A stretch of DNA of 64,000 nucleotides, from positions 1-64,000 of the forward strand of contig NZ_CANMKO010000008.1 of assembly GCF_947498515.1 (NCBI RefSeq). The letters run 5' to 3'. Made by a program: the position numbers and the translations under genes. Positions 1 through 9,698 of the stretch are shown piece by piece (the stretch's first letter is position 1; each line of letters begins with the position of its first letter). Source of the stretch: an uncultured Pelagimonas sp. (lineage in GTDB: Bacteria > Pseudomonadota > Alphaproteobacteria > Rhodobacterales > Rhodobacteraceae). The notes beneath the pieces were generated by a model. That model worked only from the letters and a program-made list of their open reading frames with translations, did no database searches and was not told the DNA's origin.

Positions 1-108
1 ATCCTGCGCAAAATCGCCGAAAACGACTACGGTAGCCTTGGCGACACATCAACACTCGCAGATCCAAGCGTGGTGGAGGATCTGATTGAAAACCGTATGA
101 ACAAGTAA
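1..108 (+). CDS. C-terminal end of an unrecognised protein (partial)
   Basis: An open frame enters at base 1 and stops with TAA at 106-108, giving 35 residues that end in LIENRMNK. The tail is charged and looks helical, with no motif I recognise. A strong rho-independent hairpin follows 23 bases later in the same direction, which supports a real gene end on the plus strand. The family cannot be named from this fragment. Confidence 0.6.
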   Translation: MLRKIAENDYGSLGDTSTLADPSVVEDLIENRMNK

Positions 109-130
109 ACTTGGGTTTCATACCTATGAA

Positions 131-157
131 AAAGGCGGGGCTTTCCCCGCCTTTTTT
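131..157 (+). terminator. Rho-independent terminator
   Basis: GGCGGGG (134-140) pairs with CCCCGCC (145-151) around a CTTT loop. Three A residues precede the stem and six T residues follow it. It lies just past the partial gene ending at 108 and should end that transcript. Confidence 0.9.
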
Positions 158-285
158 GTGCCTGTATCCAAAGGCCGGATTAACCATTCAGTAGGAAAAT
201 ACCTTCAATTCAAGGCACCTAGCTGCGATATTGGTCATGATATGATAACCTAATCCGGTGGGGGCGCACTGGATGGAGTAGAAAT

Positions 286-783
286 ATGCAACTCACAGGC
301 CCTTCCTTGTGGATTGCGCCGCTGGCCACGGGACACCCCCATGGCCTTCCCGGAGCGAAGCGCCAAGAGAAACCAACGACCAAGGTTCAGCCATTGGACC
401 AAGCCCGAAATCCTGATGCTGCGTTGACTCGCGGCCAGACGCCGGGCAATTTTTGGAAAGCAGTCAACGGTGAGCCGATCCCCGATGATCACATCGCCCC
501 GCCCACAATCATGCAGCTGAAAATCAGCCAAATGCTGGATGAGCAGGCGCAGGAAATGGAAGCTACGGCCCCGCCTGCATTTGAGGTCACATCACCGGAG
601 CATCCAACAGAGGACGCTGTGGAGGTTGAAAAGGCCACTCAAACGTCGCCTGAAACCCGCCCAACAGGTAAACCTGTCGAATTGTCAGAAGACAGGCCCT
701 TGCCTATGGCGCAACCAACTCTACCCGCCTACGAAGAGGCGGCCAGCTTTTCGCGCAATGAGGTCTTGAGCACTTTGCCGTAA
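286..783 (+). CDS. Hypothetical protein, 165 aa
   Basis: The ATG has a GGAG seven bases upstream. I do not recognise a characterised domain. The middle part (TPGNFWKAVNGEPIPDDHIAPP) is well ordered in composition and reads like a conserved short domain. The C-terminal half is rich in Pro, Glu and Thr and is probably disordered. There is no signal peptide and no membrane segment. The last 55 bp overlap the end of the convergent acyl-CoA synthetase gene. Reasonable codon use and a good ribosome site favour a real gene, but homology has not been checked. Confidence 0.6.
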   Translation: MQLTGPSLWIAPLATGHPHGLPGAKRQEKPTTKVQPLDQARNPDAALTRGQTPGNFWKAVNGEPIPDDHIAPPTIMQLKISQMLDEQAQEMEATAPPAFEVTSPEHPTEDAVEVEKATQTSPETRPTGKPVELSEDRPLPMAQPTLPAYEEAASFSRNEVLSTLP

Positions 784-2240
784 TTGTTTTTCGGCAAGTC
801 AGAGACAAAGAAATACGCCTTTGGCCGCTTGAAGCGGGCAATCCGGGCGAGGCAGTGAGCATCCAGCGCTGCCGCGTCTACATCCGTGTTTGTCACGACA
901 AACGCAACGACATCTTCGCCCCATTCCGGATGGGCCCGACCCAAAACCGCAACTTCGGCGACATCGGGATGCTCTAACAACGCTTCTTCGACTTCGCGCG
1001 GATAGATATTGGTGCCGCCGGATATGATCATGTCGCGCGAGCGATCTTTGAGGGTGACGTACCCATCAACATCCATCGCCCCCATGTCACCGGTCCAAAG
1101 CCAACCATCGACCAACGTTTTTGCGCTTGCTTCCGGGTTTTGCCAATAGCCAGGCATGACAATGTCACCGCGCACCAAAATTTCACCGACCTCGCCATTC
1201 GGAAGGTCGCGCCCCTCGTCATCTGCAATCCGCACCTCGACCGAGGATTGCGCCCGTCCGACCGAGCCGAGCCGTTCACGCCAGCGTGGATGGCTCCGGT
1301 CCGTTACGTCATGACGGGACAGCGCAGTGATGCCCATCGGGCATTCCCCCTGCCCGTAAATCTGTGCAAAAACCGGGCCAAAGTGATCGACCGCTTCGAT
1401 GATATCGGCGTTGTACATCGGCCCCCCGGCATAAACGATGGTGCGTAACCCATTGCCGTCGCGACCCAAGGTCTTGGCGTAGCGGGTCAGACGTTGGACC
1501 ATGGTTGGGGCCATGAACATATGGGCGCTGCCGAAATGAGCGGCCAGATCAAGGACCTCACCTTCGTCGAAACCACCGGACGGGGGAAAGACATGCCGCG
1601 CCCCGGCGCGCATATGCATCATATTATAGATGCCAGCCCCGTGGCTGATTGGGGCGGAATACAGGATCGAATCTTCTGCTCGTACCAAATCACAGTCGCT
1701 TTGATAGCAATCTGACATGGTCATCAGCATGCGGTGGGTCATCTTGACCCCTTTGGGCCGCCCAGTTGTGCCGGATGTGTAAAACAGCCAAGCCAGATCA
1801 TCGGGCGCGCGAAAAATGATCTGATCGGCGGGGGGAGTTGCCAGTAGGGACTGCCAAGGGTCGGAGCCGATTTCAATCACTTTGGCCGATGTGTGCTCTG
1901 CAAGAACAACAGCAAGATCAGGCGTCGCAAAGCCAAGTTTCGCACCGGCGTTTTCAATGATCCAGGCGGCTTCGCGGGGGTGTAGTTTGCCATTGATCGG
2001 CACAATCGCCGCCCCCGCATACCACGCGCCATATTCGGCAATTAGGTAGTCGGGAACGTTTTTCATGAACAACGCAACTCGGTCACCCGGAGCGACTCCC
2101 TGTGCGATTAATCCCGCCGCGATGCGCAATGCGGCCTCATGAAAGGCTCCGTAATTTGCCAAAACCTGTGTCCCAAGGTGCAAAGCGGGACGATCCGGGG
2201 TGATTTGGGCGGTTCTCGCCAGCCACTGCGCAATATTCAT
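729..2240 (-). CDS. AMP-dependent acyl-CoA synthetase/ligase (ANL superfamily)
   Basis: A 503-residue adenylate-forming enzyme expected to activate a carboxylic acid with ATP and load it on CoA. The phosphate-binding motif YTSGTTGRPKG sits near residues 154-164. YGQGE is the A5-type motif, GWLWTGD the A7-type motif and SGGTNIYPREVE the C-terminal hinge region. The catalytic lysine is in NYGKVLK near the end. The start at 2240 is chosen because MNIAQW has a GGGGGA ribosome site and matches the family's N-terminus; a longer open frame upstream is probably not translated. The substrate cannot be read from sequence. It is divergent from accB, so a role in feeding acyl-CoAs is possible. Confidence 0.9.
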   Translation of the reverse strand: MNIAQWLARTAQITPDRPALHLGTQVLANYGAFHEAALRIAAGLIAQGVAPGDRVALFMKNVPDYLIAEYGAWYAGAAIVPINGKLHPREAAWIIENAGAKLGFATPDLAVVLAEHTSAKVIEIGSDPWQSLLATPPADQIIFRAPDDLAWLFYTSGTTGRPKGVKMTHRMLMTMSDCYQSDCDLVRAEDSILYSAPISHGAGIYNMMHMRAGARHVFPPSGGFDEGEVLDLAAHFGSAHMFMAPTMVQRLTRYAKTLGRDGNGLRTIVYAGGPMYNADIIEAVDHFGPVFAQIYGQGECPMGITALSRHDVTDRSHPRWRERLGSVGRAQSSVEVRIADDEGRDLPNGEVGEILVRGDIVMPGYWQNPEASAKTLVDGWLWTGDMGAMDVDGYVTLKDRSRDMIISGGTNIYPREVEEALLEHPDVAEVAVLGRAHPEWGEDVVAFVVTNTDVDAAALDAHCLARIARFKRPKAYFFVSDLPKNNYGKVLKTSLREKLAASS

Positions 2241-2398
2241 TCCATTCCCCCGATAATTCTTTGCGATTAAAACCTTGAAGCAAAAGGAGTGCAATCCCAT
2301 GTCAGCTTTGCTTTTCACCGCCGATAGCTTGGCCTATAAGCGGGCAACCGACGTTGCGGAAAATACCGTCACGTCATTCGGGAATGGGCGAGGAACGC

Positions 2399-2896
2399 AT
2401 GAGTAAGAAAAACCACGACTCGGATGTAGCCTTTATCAAGGCTTTGGCAGAGCTTCTGCAGGAAAATGACCTAACCGAACTGGAGGTCATGCGCGAATAC
2501 GGCGAAGATGACAGCCTGAACGTTCGCGTCAGCCGTCAGCAGCAGATCACCATGACCGCTGCCGCGCCAATGGCTGCTGCTCCGGCGGCCGCTCCGGTAG
2601 CTGCGGCACCTGCTGCTGCGCCCGCACCTGCCGCTGAGATGCCCGAAGACCCTGCGAGCCACCCCGGCGCGGTGACATCCCCCATGGTCGGCACGGTTTA
2701 TATGCAAGCCGAGCCCGGTTCGCCCGCCTTTATCAGCGTCGGCGCACAGGTCAAAGAAGGCGACACGTTGTTGATCGTCGAGGCCATGAAAACCATGAAC
2801 CACATCCCTGCGCCACGTGCAGGCACCGTTAAGCGCATCTTGGTTGAAGACGGCGCGCCGGTGGAATTCGGTGCTCCTCTGATCATCCTTGAATAA
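2399..2896 (+). CDS. accB: Acetyl-CoA carboxylase biotin carboxyl carrier protein
   Basis: A 165-residue carrier subunit of acetyl-CoA carboxylase, the first committed step of fatty acid synthesis. The N-terminal helical part is followed by an Ala/Pro-rich swinging linker (about residues 53-80) and a biotinyl domain. The biotin-accepting lysine is Lys131 in EAMKTMN; the usual motif is EAMKLMN. The start at 2399 has GAGGAA six bases upstream, whereas an in-frame start at 2354 has none. The stop is 11 bases before accC, so the two are one operon. Confidence 0.96.
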   Translation: MSKKNHDSDVAFIKALAELLQENDLTELEVMREYGEDDSLNVRVSRQQQITMTAAAPMAAAPAAAPVAAAPAAAPAPAAEMPEDPASHPGAVTSPMVGTVYMQAEPGSPAFISVGAQVKEGDTLLIVEAMKTMNHIPAPRAGTVKRILVEDGAPVEFGAPLIILE

Positions 2897-2907
2897 GGAC
2901 GCATCGC

Positions 2908-4263
2908 ATGTTTGATAAAATTTTAATCGCCAACCGGGGCGAAATTGCGCTGCGCGTTGTCCGCGCTTGTCGCGAAATGGGCATCCAATCGGTTGCCGTT
3001 CATTCAACAGCTGACGCCGACGCCATGCATGTGCGTATGGCCGATGAAAGCATCTGTGTTGGCCCTGCGCCGGGCACCGATAGCTATTTGTCGATCCCGT
3101 CGATCATTGCCGCCTGTGAAGTCACCGGCGCGCAAGCGATCCATCCGGGCTATGGGTTCCTGTCGGAAAACGCCCGTTTTGTGCAGATCGTCGAAGACCA
3201 CGACCTGAAATTCATCGGCCCTACAGCTGAACACATCAACATGATGGGCGACAAGATCACCGCCAAGGACACAATGAAGGACCTCGGCGTTCCTTGTGTG
3301 CCCGGTTCCGATGGTGGCGTTCCTGATTTGGATGCCGCGCTAAAAATCGGCGAAGAGTTTGGCTACCCCGTTATCGTCAAAGCCACCGCCGGTGGTGGTG
3401 GACGCGGCATGAAGGTGGCCAATAGCGCCGAAGAGATGAAATCGGCCTTTCCAACGGCGCGTTCCGAAGCCAAGTCAAACTTTGGCAACGACGAGGTCTA
3501 TATTGAAAAGTATCTGACCACGCCGCGCCATATCGAAATTCAGGTGTTTGGCGATGGTCAGGGCAACGCGGTGCATTTGGGAGAGCGCGACTGCTCGCTC
3601 CAACGTCGCCACCAGAAGGTCTTTGAAGAGGCCCCCGGCCCCTGTATTAGCCCCGAGGAGCGCGCGAAAATCGGTAAAACCTGTGCTGATGCCGTGGCGC
3701 GCATTGGCTATGCCGGTGCCGGAACCATCGAATTCCTGTACGAAAAGGGCGAGTTCTATTTCATCGAAATGAACACGCGTTTGCAGGTCGAACATCCAGT
3801 GACCGAGAACATTTTCGGCGTGGATTTGGTGCGCGAACAGATCCGCGTCGCCGCTGGCATGCCGCTGTCCTTCAAACAGGAAGATCTCAAGATCAACGGC
3901 CACTCGATTGAAGTTCGATTGAACGCAGAACGCCTGCCAAATTTTGTGCCCTGTCCTGGTCAAATCACCCAGTACCATGCCCCTGGCGGCCTTGGGGTGC
4001 GCGTTGATTCGGCACTTTATGACGGCTACAAAATCCCGCCCTATTACGACAGTTTGATCGGCAAACTGATTGTACACGGACGAGATCGCCCCGAAGCGCT
4101 GGCGCGTTTGAACCGTGCCTTGGGCGAACTGATTATCGATGGTGTCGAAACCACTGTGCCTCTTTTCCACGCGCTTTTGCAGGAAAAGGACATCCATACA
4201 GGGGATTACAATATCCACTGGTTGGAGAAATGGTTGGAAGCCGGCGGCTTGGATCGCCAATAG
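2908..4263 (+). CDS. accC: Acetyl-CoA carboxylase, biotin carboxylase subunit
   Basis: A 451-residue ATP-grasp enzyme that carboxylates biotin on AccB with ATP and bicarbonate. The N-terminal domain starts with [14 protein letters not shown] and holds [13 protein letters not shown]. The glycine-rich ATP loop is [12 protein letters not shown]. The metal and bicarbonate region is [14 protein letters not shown]. Length matches the family. It follows accB by 11 bases and ends at a strong terminator. accA and accD are not in this window, as is usual in alphaproteobacteria. Confidence 0.97.
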   Translation: MFDKILIANRGEIALRVVRACREMGIQSVAVHSTADADAMHVRMADESICVGPAPGTDSYLSIPSIIAACEVTGAQAIHPGYGFLSENARFVQIVEDHDLKFIGPTAEHINMMGDKITAKDTMKDLGVPCVPGSDGGVPDLDAALKIGEEFGYPVIVKATAGGGGRGMKVANSAEEMKSAFPTARSEAKSNFGNDEVYIEKYLTTPRHIEIQVFGDGQGNAVHLGERDCSLQRRHQKVFEEAPGPCISPEERAKIGKTCADAVARIGYAGAGTIEFLYEKGEFYFIEMNTRLQVEHPVTENIFGVDLVREQIRVAAGMPLSFKQEDLKINGHSIEVRLNAERLPNFVPCPGQITQYHAPGGLGVRVDSALYDGYKIPPYYDSLIGKLIVHGRDRPEALARLNRALGELIIDGVETTVPLFHALLQEKDIHTGDYNIHWLEKWLEAGGLDRQ

Positions 4264-4270
4264 AATCCCC

Positions 4271-4306
4271 AGTGAGCCAGTTTTTTAAGCCGGCTCACTT
4301 TTTTTC
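4271..4306 (+). terminator. Rho-independent terminator of accBC
   Basis: AGTGAGCC (4271-4278) and GGCTCACT (4292-4299) form an 8 bp stem, followed by a run of T to 4305. It lies 7 bases after the accC stop codon. Confidence 0.92.
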
Positions 4307-4331
4307 GCCGATACGAACCCAACTTCCTTTT

Positions 4332-4365
4332 TTGACTTTGGGTCGAAGTTAATATCGGGTATAAT
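4332..4365 (+). promoter_or_regulatory. Possible promoter of the Asp-rich peptide gene
   Basis: A perfect TATAAT lies at 4360-4365, 37 bases before the next start codon, in an AT-rich stretch. The best -35 match, TTGACT at 4332-4337, is 22 bases away, which is too long for a standard sigma-70 promoter. The -10 alone is persuasive; the -35 assignment is weak. Confidence 0.35.
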
Positions 4366-4402
4366 TCTAATTGAATTTAAGATTTTTTAGTAGGAGATCA
4401 CG

Positions 4403-4627
4403 ATGAAAACGCTGGTCGCATTAACAACTGCTTTCGCATTGAGTGCTGCTACCGCCGCGCCTGCCTTCGCACAATCAACAGACGACGATGATGATGACGC
4501 ATTTCTCGCTGCGGCGAGCTCATCAGCGCCAGGGTCTGGTTTGGACCCGGCTGCGATGGCTGTTTTGGCTGGCGTCGGCTTGGCTTTGATCGTCGCGGTA
4601 TCGGATTCAAGCTCCGGTACGCGCTAA
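4403..4627 (+). CDS. Small exported Asp-rich protein with one membrane segment
   Basis: A 74-residue protein with a clear signal peptide (cleavage after APAFA, about residue 23). A run of six Asp follows, then an Ala/Ser-rich stretch and a hydrophobic segment (AMAVLAGVGLALIVAV, about 51-66) close to the C-terminus. The ribosome site AGGAG lies seven bases from the ATG. The gene sits alone between the accC terminator and aat, with its own likely promoter. I do not recognise the family. After signal removal it could sit in the membrane with an acidic head outside the cytoplasm. Confidence 0.75.
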   Translation: MKTLVALTTAFALSAATAAPAFAQSTDDDDDDAFLAAASSSAPGSGLDPAAMAVLAGVGLALIVAVSDSSSGTR

Positions 4628-4752
4628 GGATATCCCTAGTCTGGGTTTTCGAATGGCGGGCCAATGGGTTCGCCATTTGCGTTTTCGCACCTTGCACGCA
4701 TGCCTACATTCTGATTACCCTGATCCGACCGCATGCTGCATTTAGCGTTTTT

Positions 4753-5406
4753 ATGACCTCCACACCTTCTCAACCTGTCACCGCAGACCTCCTTTTGCAG
4801 GCCTATTGTGCGGGTGTTTTCCCAATGGCAGAACATCGCAATGACCCTGAACTGTTCTGGGTCGAACCACGTATGCGCGGAATTTTTCCATTGGATGAGT
4901 TTCACATCAGTCGATCTCTGGCCAAACGGCTGCGCCAAGATGACTACACTGTTACTCTCAACCGCGACTTCGGCGCGGTACTGGATGGATGCGCCGATCG
5001 TCAGGAAACTTGGATCAGCACCGAAATTCGCACGCTATATACAGAGTTGAATGCTATGGGGTTTGCCCATTCGCTTGAGGTCTGGATGGGCGATCAACTG
5101 GCCGGTGGCGTTTATGGTGTTTGCGTTGGTCGGGCTTTTTGTGGAGAATCCATGTTTTCAACCCGGCGCGATGGCTCAAAAATTGCCTTGGCCTGGCTGG
5201 TGGATTTGCTTAGCCGCTGTGGTTTTGTTCTCTTTGATACACAGTTTCTAACCCCGCACCTTGCGAGTTTGGGTGCCGTTGAAATACCCCGTGACACCTA
5301 TCGGGCTAAACTGAAACAAGCGCTTCAGGGGGAAGCGGATATTCAGTCTCAGCCGCTAGCAGCATCCGGTCAGGACGTTGTGCAGCGCATAACCCAAACG
5401 TCATAA
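4753..5406 (+). CDS. aat: Leucyl/phenylalanyl-tRNA--protein transferase
   Basis: A 217-residue enzyme that adds Leu or Phe from aminoacyl-tRNA to N-terminal Arg or Lys of proteins, marking them for ClpS/ClpAP. Family blocks seen are LLLQAYCAGVFPMAE near the N-terminus, WVEPRMRGIFPLD, GGVYGVCVGRAFCGESMFS and DTQFLTPHLASLGAVEIPR. Length fits the family. The last 37 bp overlap the convergent DUF2155 gene. No strong ribosome site is visible before the ATG. Confidence 0.95.
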   Translation: MTSTPSQPVTADLLLQAYCAGVFPMAEHRNDPELFWVEPRMRGIFPLDEFHISRSLAKRLRQDDYTVTLNRDFGAVLDGCADRQETWISTEIRTLYTELNAMGFAHSLEVWMGDQLAGGVYGVCVGRAFCGESMFSTRRDGSKIALAWLVDLLSRCGFVLFDTQFLTPHLASLGAVEIPRDTYRAKLKQALQGEADIQSQPLAASGQDVVQRITQTS

Positions 5407-5726
5407 CGAGGGTGGTCAAGCGGGTTAAGCGCCGGCGAAGACGCCACCATCCAGCCACGATAAACCGGTTCGGCAACGCCGGCCTCCCGGATCGTCACAA
5501 AGGCATAAGCGTCGCCCGATGGGTTACCCTTGGGGTATCGACATTCATTTAGCGTGACTTCGATTAACCCCATCGTAGCCCGCTCGCCGTTCAGCAGCTG
5601 AATGTCCGAGACTTTGGCGTTAAGCTTGTCCAAGGCGCGCAGAACCGCGCCCGCACCAGTGTTCACGGATTCCTGTGCAAACACCGGGGCCGCACAAAGC
5701 GTTAAGGCGACTGCTAGGTATTTCAT
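5370..5726 (-). CDS. DUF2155 domain-containing exported protein
   Basis: A 118-residue protein with a signal peptide (cleavage after APVFA). The mature part has the DUF2155 pattern: a segment binding LDKLNAKV, then LNECRYPKGNPSGDAYAFVTI, and a C-terminal NPLDHPRYDVWVMRC. Two cysteines in the mature part may form a disulfide in the periplasm. The start overlaps the mlaD stop by 4 bp, so the genes are translationally coupled. Function of the family is not established; linkage with mlaD suggests the cell envelope. Confidence 0.88.
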   Translation of the reverse strand: MKYLAVALTLCAAPVFAQESVNTGAGAVLRALDKLNAKVSDIQLLNGERATMGLIEVTLNECRYPKGNPSGDAYAFVTIREAGVAEPVYRGWMVASSPALNPLDHPRYDVWVMRCTTS

Positions 5727-6169
5727 TCGTCCCCACCACCCACATATTTCAACAACAAAGTCAGCAAGCTAACCGCACCCTGCGTATCCAGAACCTCATC
5801 ACCCGCCGCGAAATAGAACGGTGAGCCACCGGGGGAAATTTCGACAAAATTGCCCCCCAACAATCCTTCGGATGCGATGACAATCGCGCTGTCGTCGGGA
5901 ATTTCGATGTCACCGTTGATGGTCACAACCGTATCGGCGCGATAGGTTTCGGTGTTCAAGACAATGCCGGAAACAGTCCCGACTTTGACCCCTGCCAATC
6001 GCACATCCGTGCCGACGCTAATCCCTTCAAGTGAGCGGAACGAGGCGCGCAATTCATATCCGGCACTGCCAAGCGTCATGCCCGTGCTTTGCACCGCATA
6101 GAGGCCAAATGCCAAAGCGGCGGCCAAAACGCCGCCGCCTACTACTACTTCAGTTGCCGAATGGCTCAT
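5723..6169 (-). CDS. mlaD: MlaD/MCE-family lipid transport substrate-binding protein
   Basis: A 148-residue protein with one N-terminal membrane anchor (about residues 7-25) and an MCE domain. The domain begins with YELRASFRSLEGISVGTDVRLAGVKVG, typical of MlaD, and continues to GGNFVEISPGG. It is expected to bind phospholipid in the periplasm and to work with an MlaFE ABC transporter, whose genes are not here. The start at 6169 has a GGAG ribosome site. It follows the NDUFA12-like gene by 10 bases and overlaps the DUF2155 gene by 4 bp. Confidence 0.92.
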   Translation of the reverse strand: MSHSATEVVVGGGVLAAALAFGLYAVQSTGMTLGSAGYELRASFRSLEGISVGTDVRLAGVKVGTVSGIVLNTETYRADTVVTINGDIEIPDDSAIVIASEGLLGGNFVEISPGGSPFYFAAGDEVLDTQGAVSLLTLLLKYVGGGDE

Positions 6170-6179
6170 TCTGAGCTCC

Positions 6180-6563
6180 TTATTCCGGGCTCCAGGCCTC
6201 ATAATCACGACGATCCGCTGGATCAGATGCACGTAGCGACCCGGTCGGTGCATAGGCCAAAGCAGACCCTGTCACGTTTTCCTGATGCGGCTTTTCCCAA
6301 GACTTGTGGGTCAGTTCTTTGTCACCGGGACGTTCATCAAATGTATGGTGCAGCCAGCCGTGCCAATCTGGGCTGACGCGCGAAGCTTCGACCTCACCAT
6401 TGAACATCACCCAGCGTTTTTTGCCATCACGGGATTCGTAATAGACGTTGCCCTGATCATCCTCGCCCACTTTGACGCCGTTGCGACGCGTATAAAGAAC
6501 GGTTGTCAGCGTACCACCGTTCCACCATGTCACGACGCGCAAGATCTTGCTGAGAATGCTCAT
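6180..6563 (-). CDS. NADH:ubiquinone oxidoreductase NDUFA12-type accessory subunit
   Basis: A 127-residue relative of the mitochondrial complex I subunit NDUFA12 (B17.2). Typical features are [62 protein letters not shown] and the C-terminal SPYEAWSP-like tail (here YEAWSPE). The start at 6563 is supported by AGGAG. It heads the operon with mlaD and DUF2155. In alphaproteobacteria this subunit associates with complex I at the inner membrane; the main nuo operon is elsewhere. Confidence 0.93.
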   Translation of the reverse strand: MSILSKILRVVTWWNGGTLTTVLYTRRNGVKVGEDDQGNVYYESRDGKKRWVMFNGEVEASRVSPDWHGWLHHTFDERPGDKELTHKSWEKPHQENVTGSALAYAPTGSLRASDPADRRDYEAWSPE

Positions 6564-6681
6564 GGACGACTCCTGTCTCTCTTGTCGCCTATATGGCGAA
6601 ATCCGGGGCAAAGGTCCAGTGTTCCCGCTGCCGCAGGGTGGTAAACCGGCCCAATACGCACGGATTTTCGCCGAAAATTCG

Positions 6682-7047
6682 TCACGTCTCGGCAGCGAGA
6701 GCCGTAACTTCAATTTCGATCCGGTATTTCGGGTCAATCAGACCGCACTCAATCATCGTCGCCGCCGGTGGGTTTTCACCAAAGGTCGCGGCCAGAATGT
6801 CGAAACACTGTGGGAATTCATGACGATCCGGAAGGTAGTAATTGACCCGAACCACCTCAGAAAAGCTTACCCCGGCTTCGGCCAAAGCATTGCCGATAAT
6901 GCCAAGCGCCGATGTGCATTGCGCAACCACATCGTCGCCCTGCCCAACTGTACCCGCAACATGTACAAACCCGCCTGCCACAACAGCGCGGCAATAGCCG
7001 ACCTTCGCTTCGAATTCTCCACCTGAGGAAATGCGCCGGATGCTCAT
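6682..7047 (-). CDS. RidA family protein
   Basis: A 121-residue protein of the RidA/YjgF/UK114 superfamily, most of which deaminate reactive enamine or imine intermediates. Seen are [11 protein letters not shown], the helix [47 protein letters not shown]. The arginine typical of active deaminases (about residue 105 in RidA) is not clearly present here, the position reading Glu-Cys, so this may be a non-deaminase subfamily. The start at 7047 is preferred over 7083 from alignment with the family. It is divergent from the GT61 gene. Confidence 0.9.
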   Translation of the reverse strand: MSIRRISSGGEFEAKVGYCRAVVAGGFVHVAGTVGQGDDVVAQCTSALGIIGNALAEAGVSFSEVVRVNYYLPDRHEFPQCFDILAATFGENPPAATMIECGLIDPKYRIEIEVTALAAET

Positions 7048-7143
7048 GGTTTCACTACCCTGAATTGACCTAAGATTAGGCACATGCTTGCCCTATTGAT
7101 CGGCAAAATGCCACGGTGTTTTACATCACGTCCCGGATTTGAA

Positions 7144-8265
7144 ATGTCTCAGAACACGCACATCTCGAACAAACCTTTTCGCCGCCCTGATCCAAACGAA
7201 GGGTGGTCACGTCGTGTCGAAGTCTTGCGCAACCCAATCGTTGTACCTCCGGCTGAGAGAAAATTTGTTCAGCGCGCTGGAATCTTGCGTGAAAATGGGT
7301 CGTTCTGCGCCCAAGGTGCGCATTGGCGAAAAGCGAGGCCGCTGACCACACTTCCCGACAAACCCGAAGGGCCCGTGGCCCAGTTGCCGGGCACGTGGCT
7401 TTGGGGCGGTGTTTTGTTTCGCCACTTTGGACATTTCTTAGTGGAAAGCAGTGGGAGGCTTTGGCCGATACCCGGCTTGCCCGAGAAAATCGATGGCGTG
7501 CTGTTTATCCCCAAAAGCCCTGGTGCCGGATACAAACCTGAACCCTTTCACCTCGACTTTTTTGGCATGGCTGGTGTGAGCCGCGTTTATCAGGCCGATC
7601 GTCCGCTACAAGTTGAAAAACTATATGTTCCGGGCCAAGGATTTGGGCTTGGGCAAATCATCGAAGGCACGGATCATGCCCGTGCTTATTTCCGTAATCA
7701 CTTTGCCCGCAACATCAGCCCGGACGGGCCAGAGAAGCTCTACATTAGCCGGTCCCGCCTTGGTCGAGGACGTGGCAAAATTTTATGTGAAGACCATCTA
7801 GACGATCTATTGGCGGATCAGGGATATGAGGTTTTCCACCCACAAGCTCATGATTTACCGACCCAAATTGCGCGATACAAAGCAGCCAAGCAAGTTGTTG
7901 CTTCCGAAGGGTCCGCGATCCACTTGTTTGCCATGGTCGCGCGGGAGCATCAAAAACTGGCCGTGGTCGCACGACGGGTGTCGCAAGCCACCGGGTTCAT
8001 CCTCAGACACGCCCGAAGCTTTGCAGCAATCGAGCCGGTTCTTGTAAACACACTGCATCGCAGCTGGGTTCCGGAAAATGAAACCGTCGCACGGTTGTGG
8101 CTCAGCGAGTTAGATTTCGCTGCTGCGCATAGGGCTTTGGCTGATGCCGGGTTTGTGAGTGGCCCAACTTGGGCCGACCCAAGCCCTGAAGAGATGGAAG
8201 TCGCAAAGAAAAAGGCGAGCGATGTGCCGCTCGCCCTCGCAATTTCAGAAGATCAGCCGGTTTAG
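7144..8265 (+). CDS. Glycosyltransferase family 61 (DUF563) protein
   Basis: A 373-residue protein with the GT61 pattern: [19 protein letters not shown] near the middle of the N-terminal half, then [16 protein letters not shown] and later [14 protein letters not shown], the conserved block near the active site. Bacterial members occur with surface polysaccharide genes. An in-frame ATG at 7084 would add 20 residues; neither start has a clear ribosome site, and 7144 leaves more room for a promoter opposite ridA. The last 4 bp overlap the clpX stop. The sugar transferred is unknown. Confidence 0.8.
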   Translation: MSQNTHISNKPFRRPDPNEGWSRRVEVLRNPIVVPPAERKFVQRAGILRENGSFCAQGAHWRKARPLTTLPDKPEGPVAQLPGTWLWGGVLFRHFGHFLVESSGRLWPIPGLPEKIDGVLFIPKSPGAGYKPEPFHLDFFGMAGVSRVYQADRPLQVEKLYVPGQGFGLGQIIEGTDHARAYFRNHFARNISPDGPEKLYISRSRLGRGRGKILCEDHLDDLLADQGYEVFHPQAHDLPTQIARYKAAKQVVASEGSAIHLFAMVAREHQKLAVVARRVSQATGFILRHARSFAAIEPVLVNTLHRSWVPENETVARLWLSELDFAAAHRALADAGFVSGPTWADPSPEEMEVAKKKASDVPLALAISEDQPV

Positions 8266-9521
8266 CTGGCTTCTTCTTTTTCTTTCTCGGCATGTACCAT
8301 CAATGGTTTGGCCTCAGAATTGACCGCCTCATCATTGACGACGACCTCGGAGACGTCTTCCATCCCAGGCAGCTCAAACATAGTGTCCAGCAAGATGCCT
8401 TCGAGAATGGAACGTAGACCACGGGCACCGGTTTTCCGCTGAATCGCCTTTTTGGCAATCGCGCTAAGAGCATCTTCGGTAAAGGTTAGCTGCGCGTCTT
8501 CCATCTCAAACAAGCGCTGGTACTGCTTAACCAATGCGTTCTTTGGTTCGCTGAGAATGGTAACAAGCGCGTCTTCATCGAGATCTTCGAGGGTTGCAAT
8601 CACCGGCAAACGGCCAACGAATTCCGGGATCAAACCGAACTTCAACAAGTCTTCTGGTTCCAGATCTTGAAAGATTTCACCAACGCCGCGGTCATCATTG
8701 TCACGCACATCCGCACCAAAGCCCATGGCTGAGCCTTTGCCACGTTGGGCGATGATCCGATCAAGCCCCGCAAAAGCGCCACCGCAGATGAACAGGATGT
8801 TGGTTGTATCAACCTGCAAGAATTCCTGCTGTGGATGCTTACGCCCACCCTGTGGTGGAACAGAGGCAACGGTGCCCTCCATCAGCTTCAGCAAGGCCTG
8901 CTGAACCCCTTCGCCCGAGACGTCGCGGGTGATGGATGGGTTTTCCGATTTACGCGTAATTTTATCAACTTCGTCGATATAGACGATGCCGCGCTGCGCA
9001 CGTTCAACATTGTATTCCGACGCCTGCAAGAGCTTGAGGATGATGTTTTCAACATCTTCGCCCACATAACCCGCTTCGGTCAGTGTCGTCGCATCGGCCA
9101 TGGTAAAGGGCACATCAAGGATGCGTGCCAATGTCTGCGCCAGCAATGTTTTACCGCAGCCCGTTGGGCCAATCAGCAAGATGTTGGATTTTGCCAACTC
9201 AATATCCGATGATTTCTGCGAATGGTTCAAACGCTTGTAGTGGTTGTGCACAGCCACCGACAGAACGCGTTTCGCCTTGGCCTGACCAATGACGTAATCA
9301 TCTAGAACTTCACAGATTTCTTGCGGTGTTGGCACCCCTTCGGAGGATTTCAGGCCAGCGCCTTTGGTTTCCTCACGGATGATGTCCATACACAGTTCGA
9401 CGCATTCGTCGCAGATAAAGACCGTAGGGCCTGCGATCAGCTTGCGCACCTCATGCTGGCTCTTGCCGCAAAAGCTGCAATAGAGGGTGTTCTTGCTGTC
9501 ACTGCCTGAATTCGTCGCCAT
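8262..9521 (-). CDS. clpX: ATP-dependent Clp protease ATP-binding subunit ClpX
   Basis: A 419-residue AAA+ unfoldase that feeds tagged proteins to ClpP. The N-terminal zinc-binding domain has CSFCGKS and CDECVELC. Walker A is GPTGCGKT, followed by the pore loop region GYVGEDVE and the Walker [11 protein letters not shown]. The IGF-type ClpP-binding loop is seen in the [16 protein letters not shown] region. Length and order fit the family. It lies 177 bp downstream of clpP, separated by a hairpin. Confidence 0.98.
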   Translation of the reverse strand: MATNSGSDSKNTLYCSFCGKSQHEVRKLIAGPTVFICDECVELCMDIIREETKGAGLKSSEGVPTPQEICEVLDDYVIGQAKAKRVLSVAVHNHYKRLNHSQKSSDIELAKSNILLIGPTGCGKTLLAQTLARILDVPFTMADATTLTEAGYVGEDVENIILKLLQASEYNVERAQRGIVYIDEVDKITRKSENPSITRDVSGEGVQQALLKLMEGTVASVPPQGGRKHPQQEFLQVDTTNILFICGGAFAGLDRIIAQRGKGSAMGFGADVRDNDDRGVGEIFQDLEPEDLLKFGLIPEFVGRLPVIATLEDLDEDALVTILSEPKNALVKQYQRLFEMEDAQLTFTEDALSAIAKKAIQRKTGARGLRSILEGILLDTMFELPGMEDVSEVVVNDEAVNSEAKPLMVHAEKEKEEAS

Positions 9522-9650
9522 ATTGCACCTTTCCCGGTCAACGTCCCGGTTTATTCACTTTGCGGGTAACCAAAGGCACCCCCACTTCGCGCCAATCACC
9601 ACGTTCCTGCCAGCTTAGGACAGGCTTCACGGCGCGACAATCGGAAAATC

Positions 9651-9689
9651 ATCCCGACCTTTACCCATTTGGTGAGCAAAGGCCGGGAT
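9651..9689 (-). terminator. Terminator between clpP and clpX
   Basis: On the minus strand a 12 bp stem forms between 9678-9689 and 9651-9662, with a single G-U wobble and a 15 base loop. On the plus strand the same position would be an A-C mismatch, so the minus strand is favoured. Only four T follow (GATTTT), so read-through into clpX is likely. Confidence 0.7.
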
Positions 9690-9698
9690 GCCCGTTTC

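Noticed and set aside
3475-4260. 261-codon minus-strand frame opposite accC
   Set aside because: Shadow of accC, whose motifs are complete.
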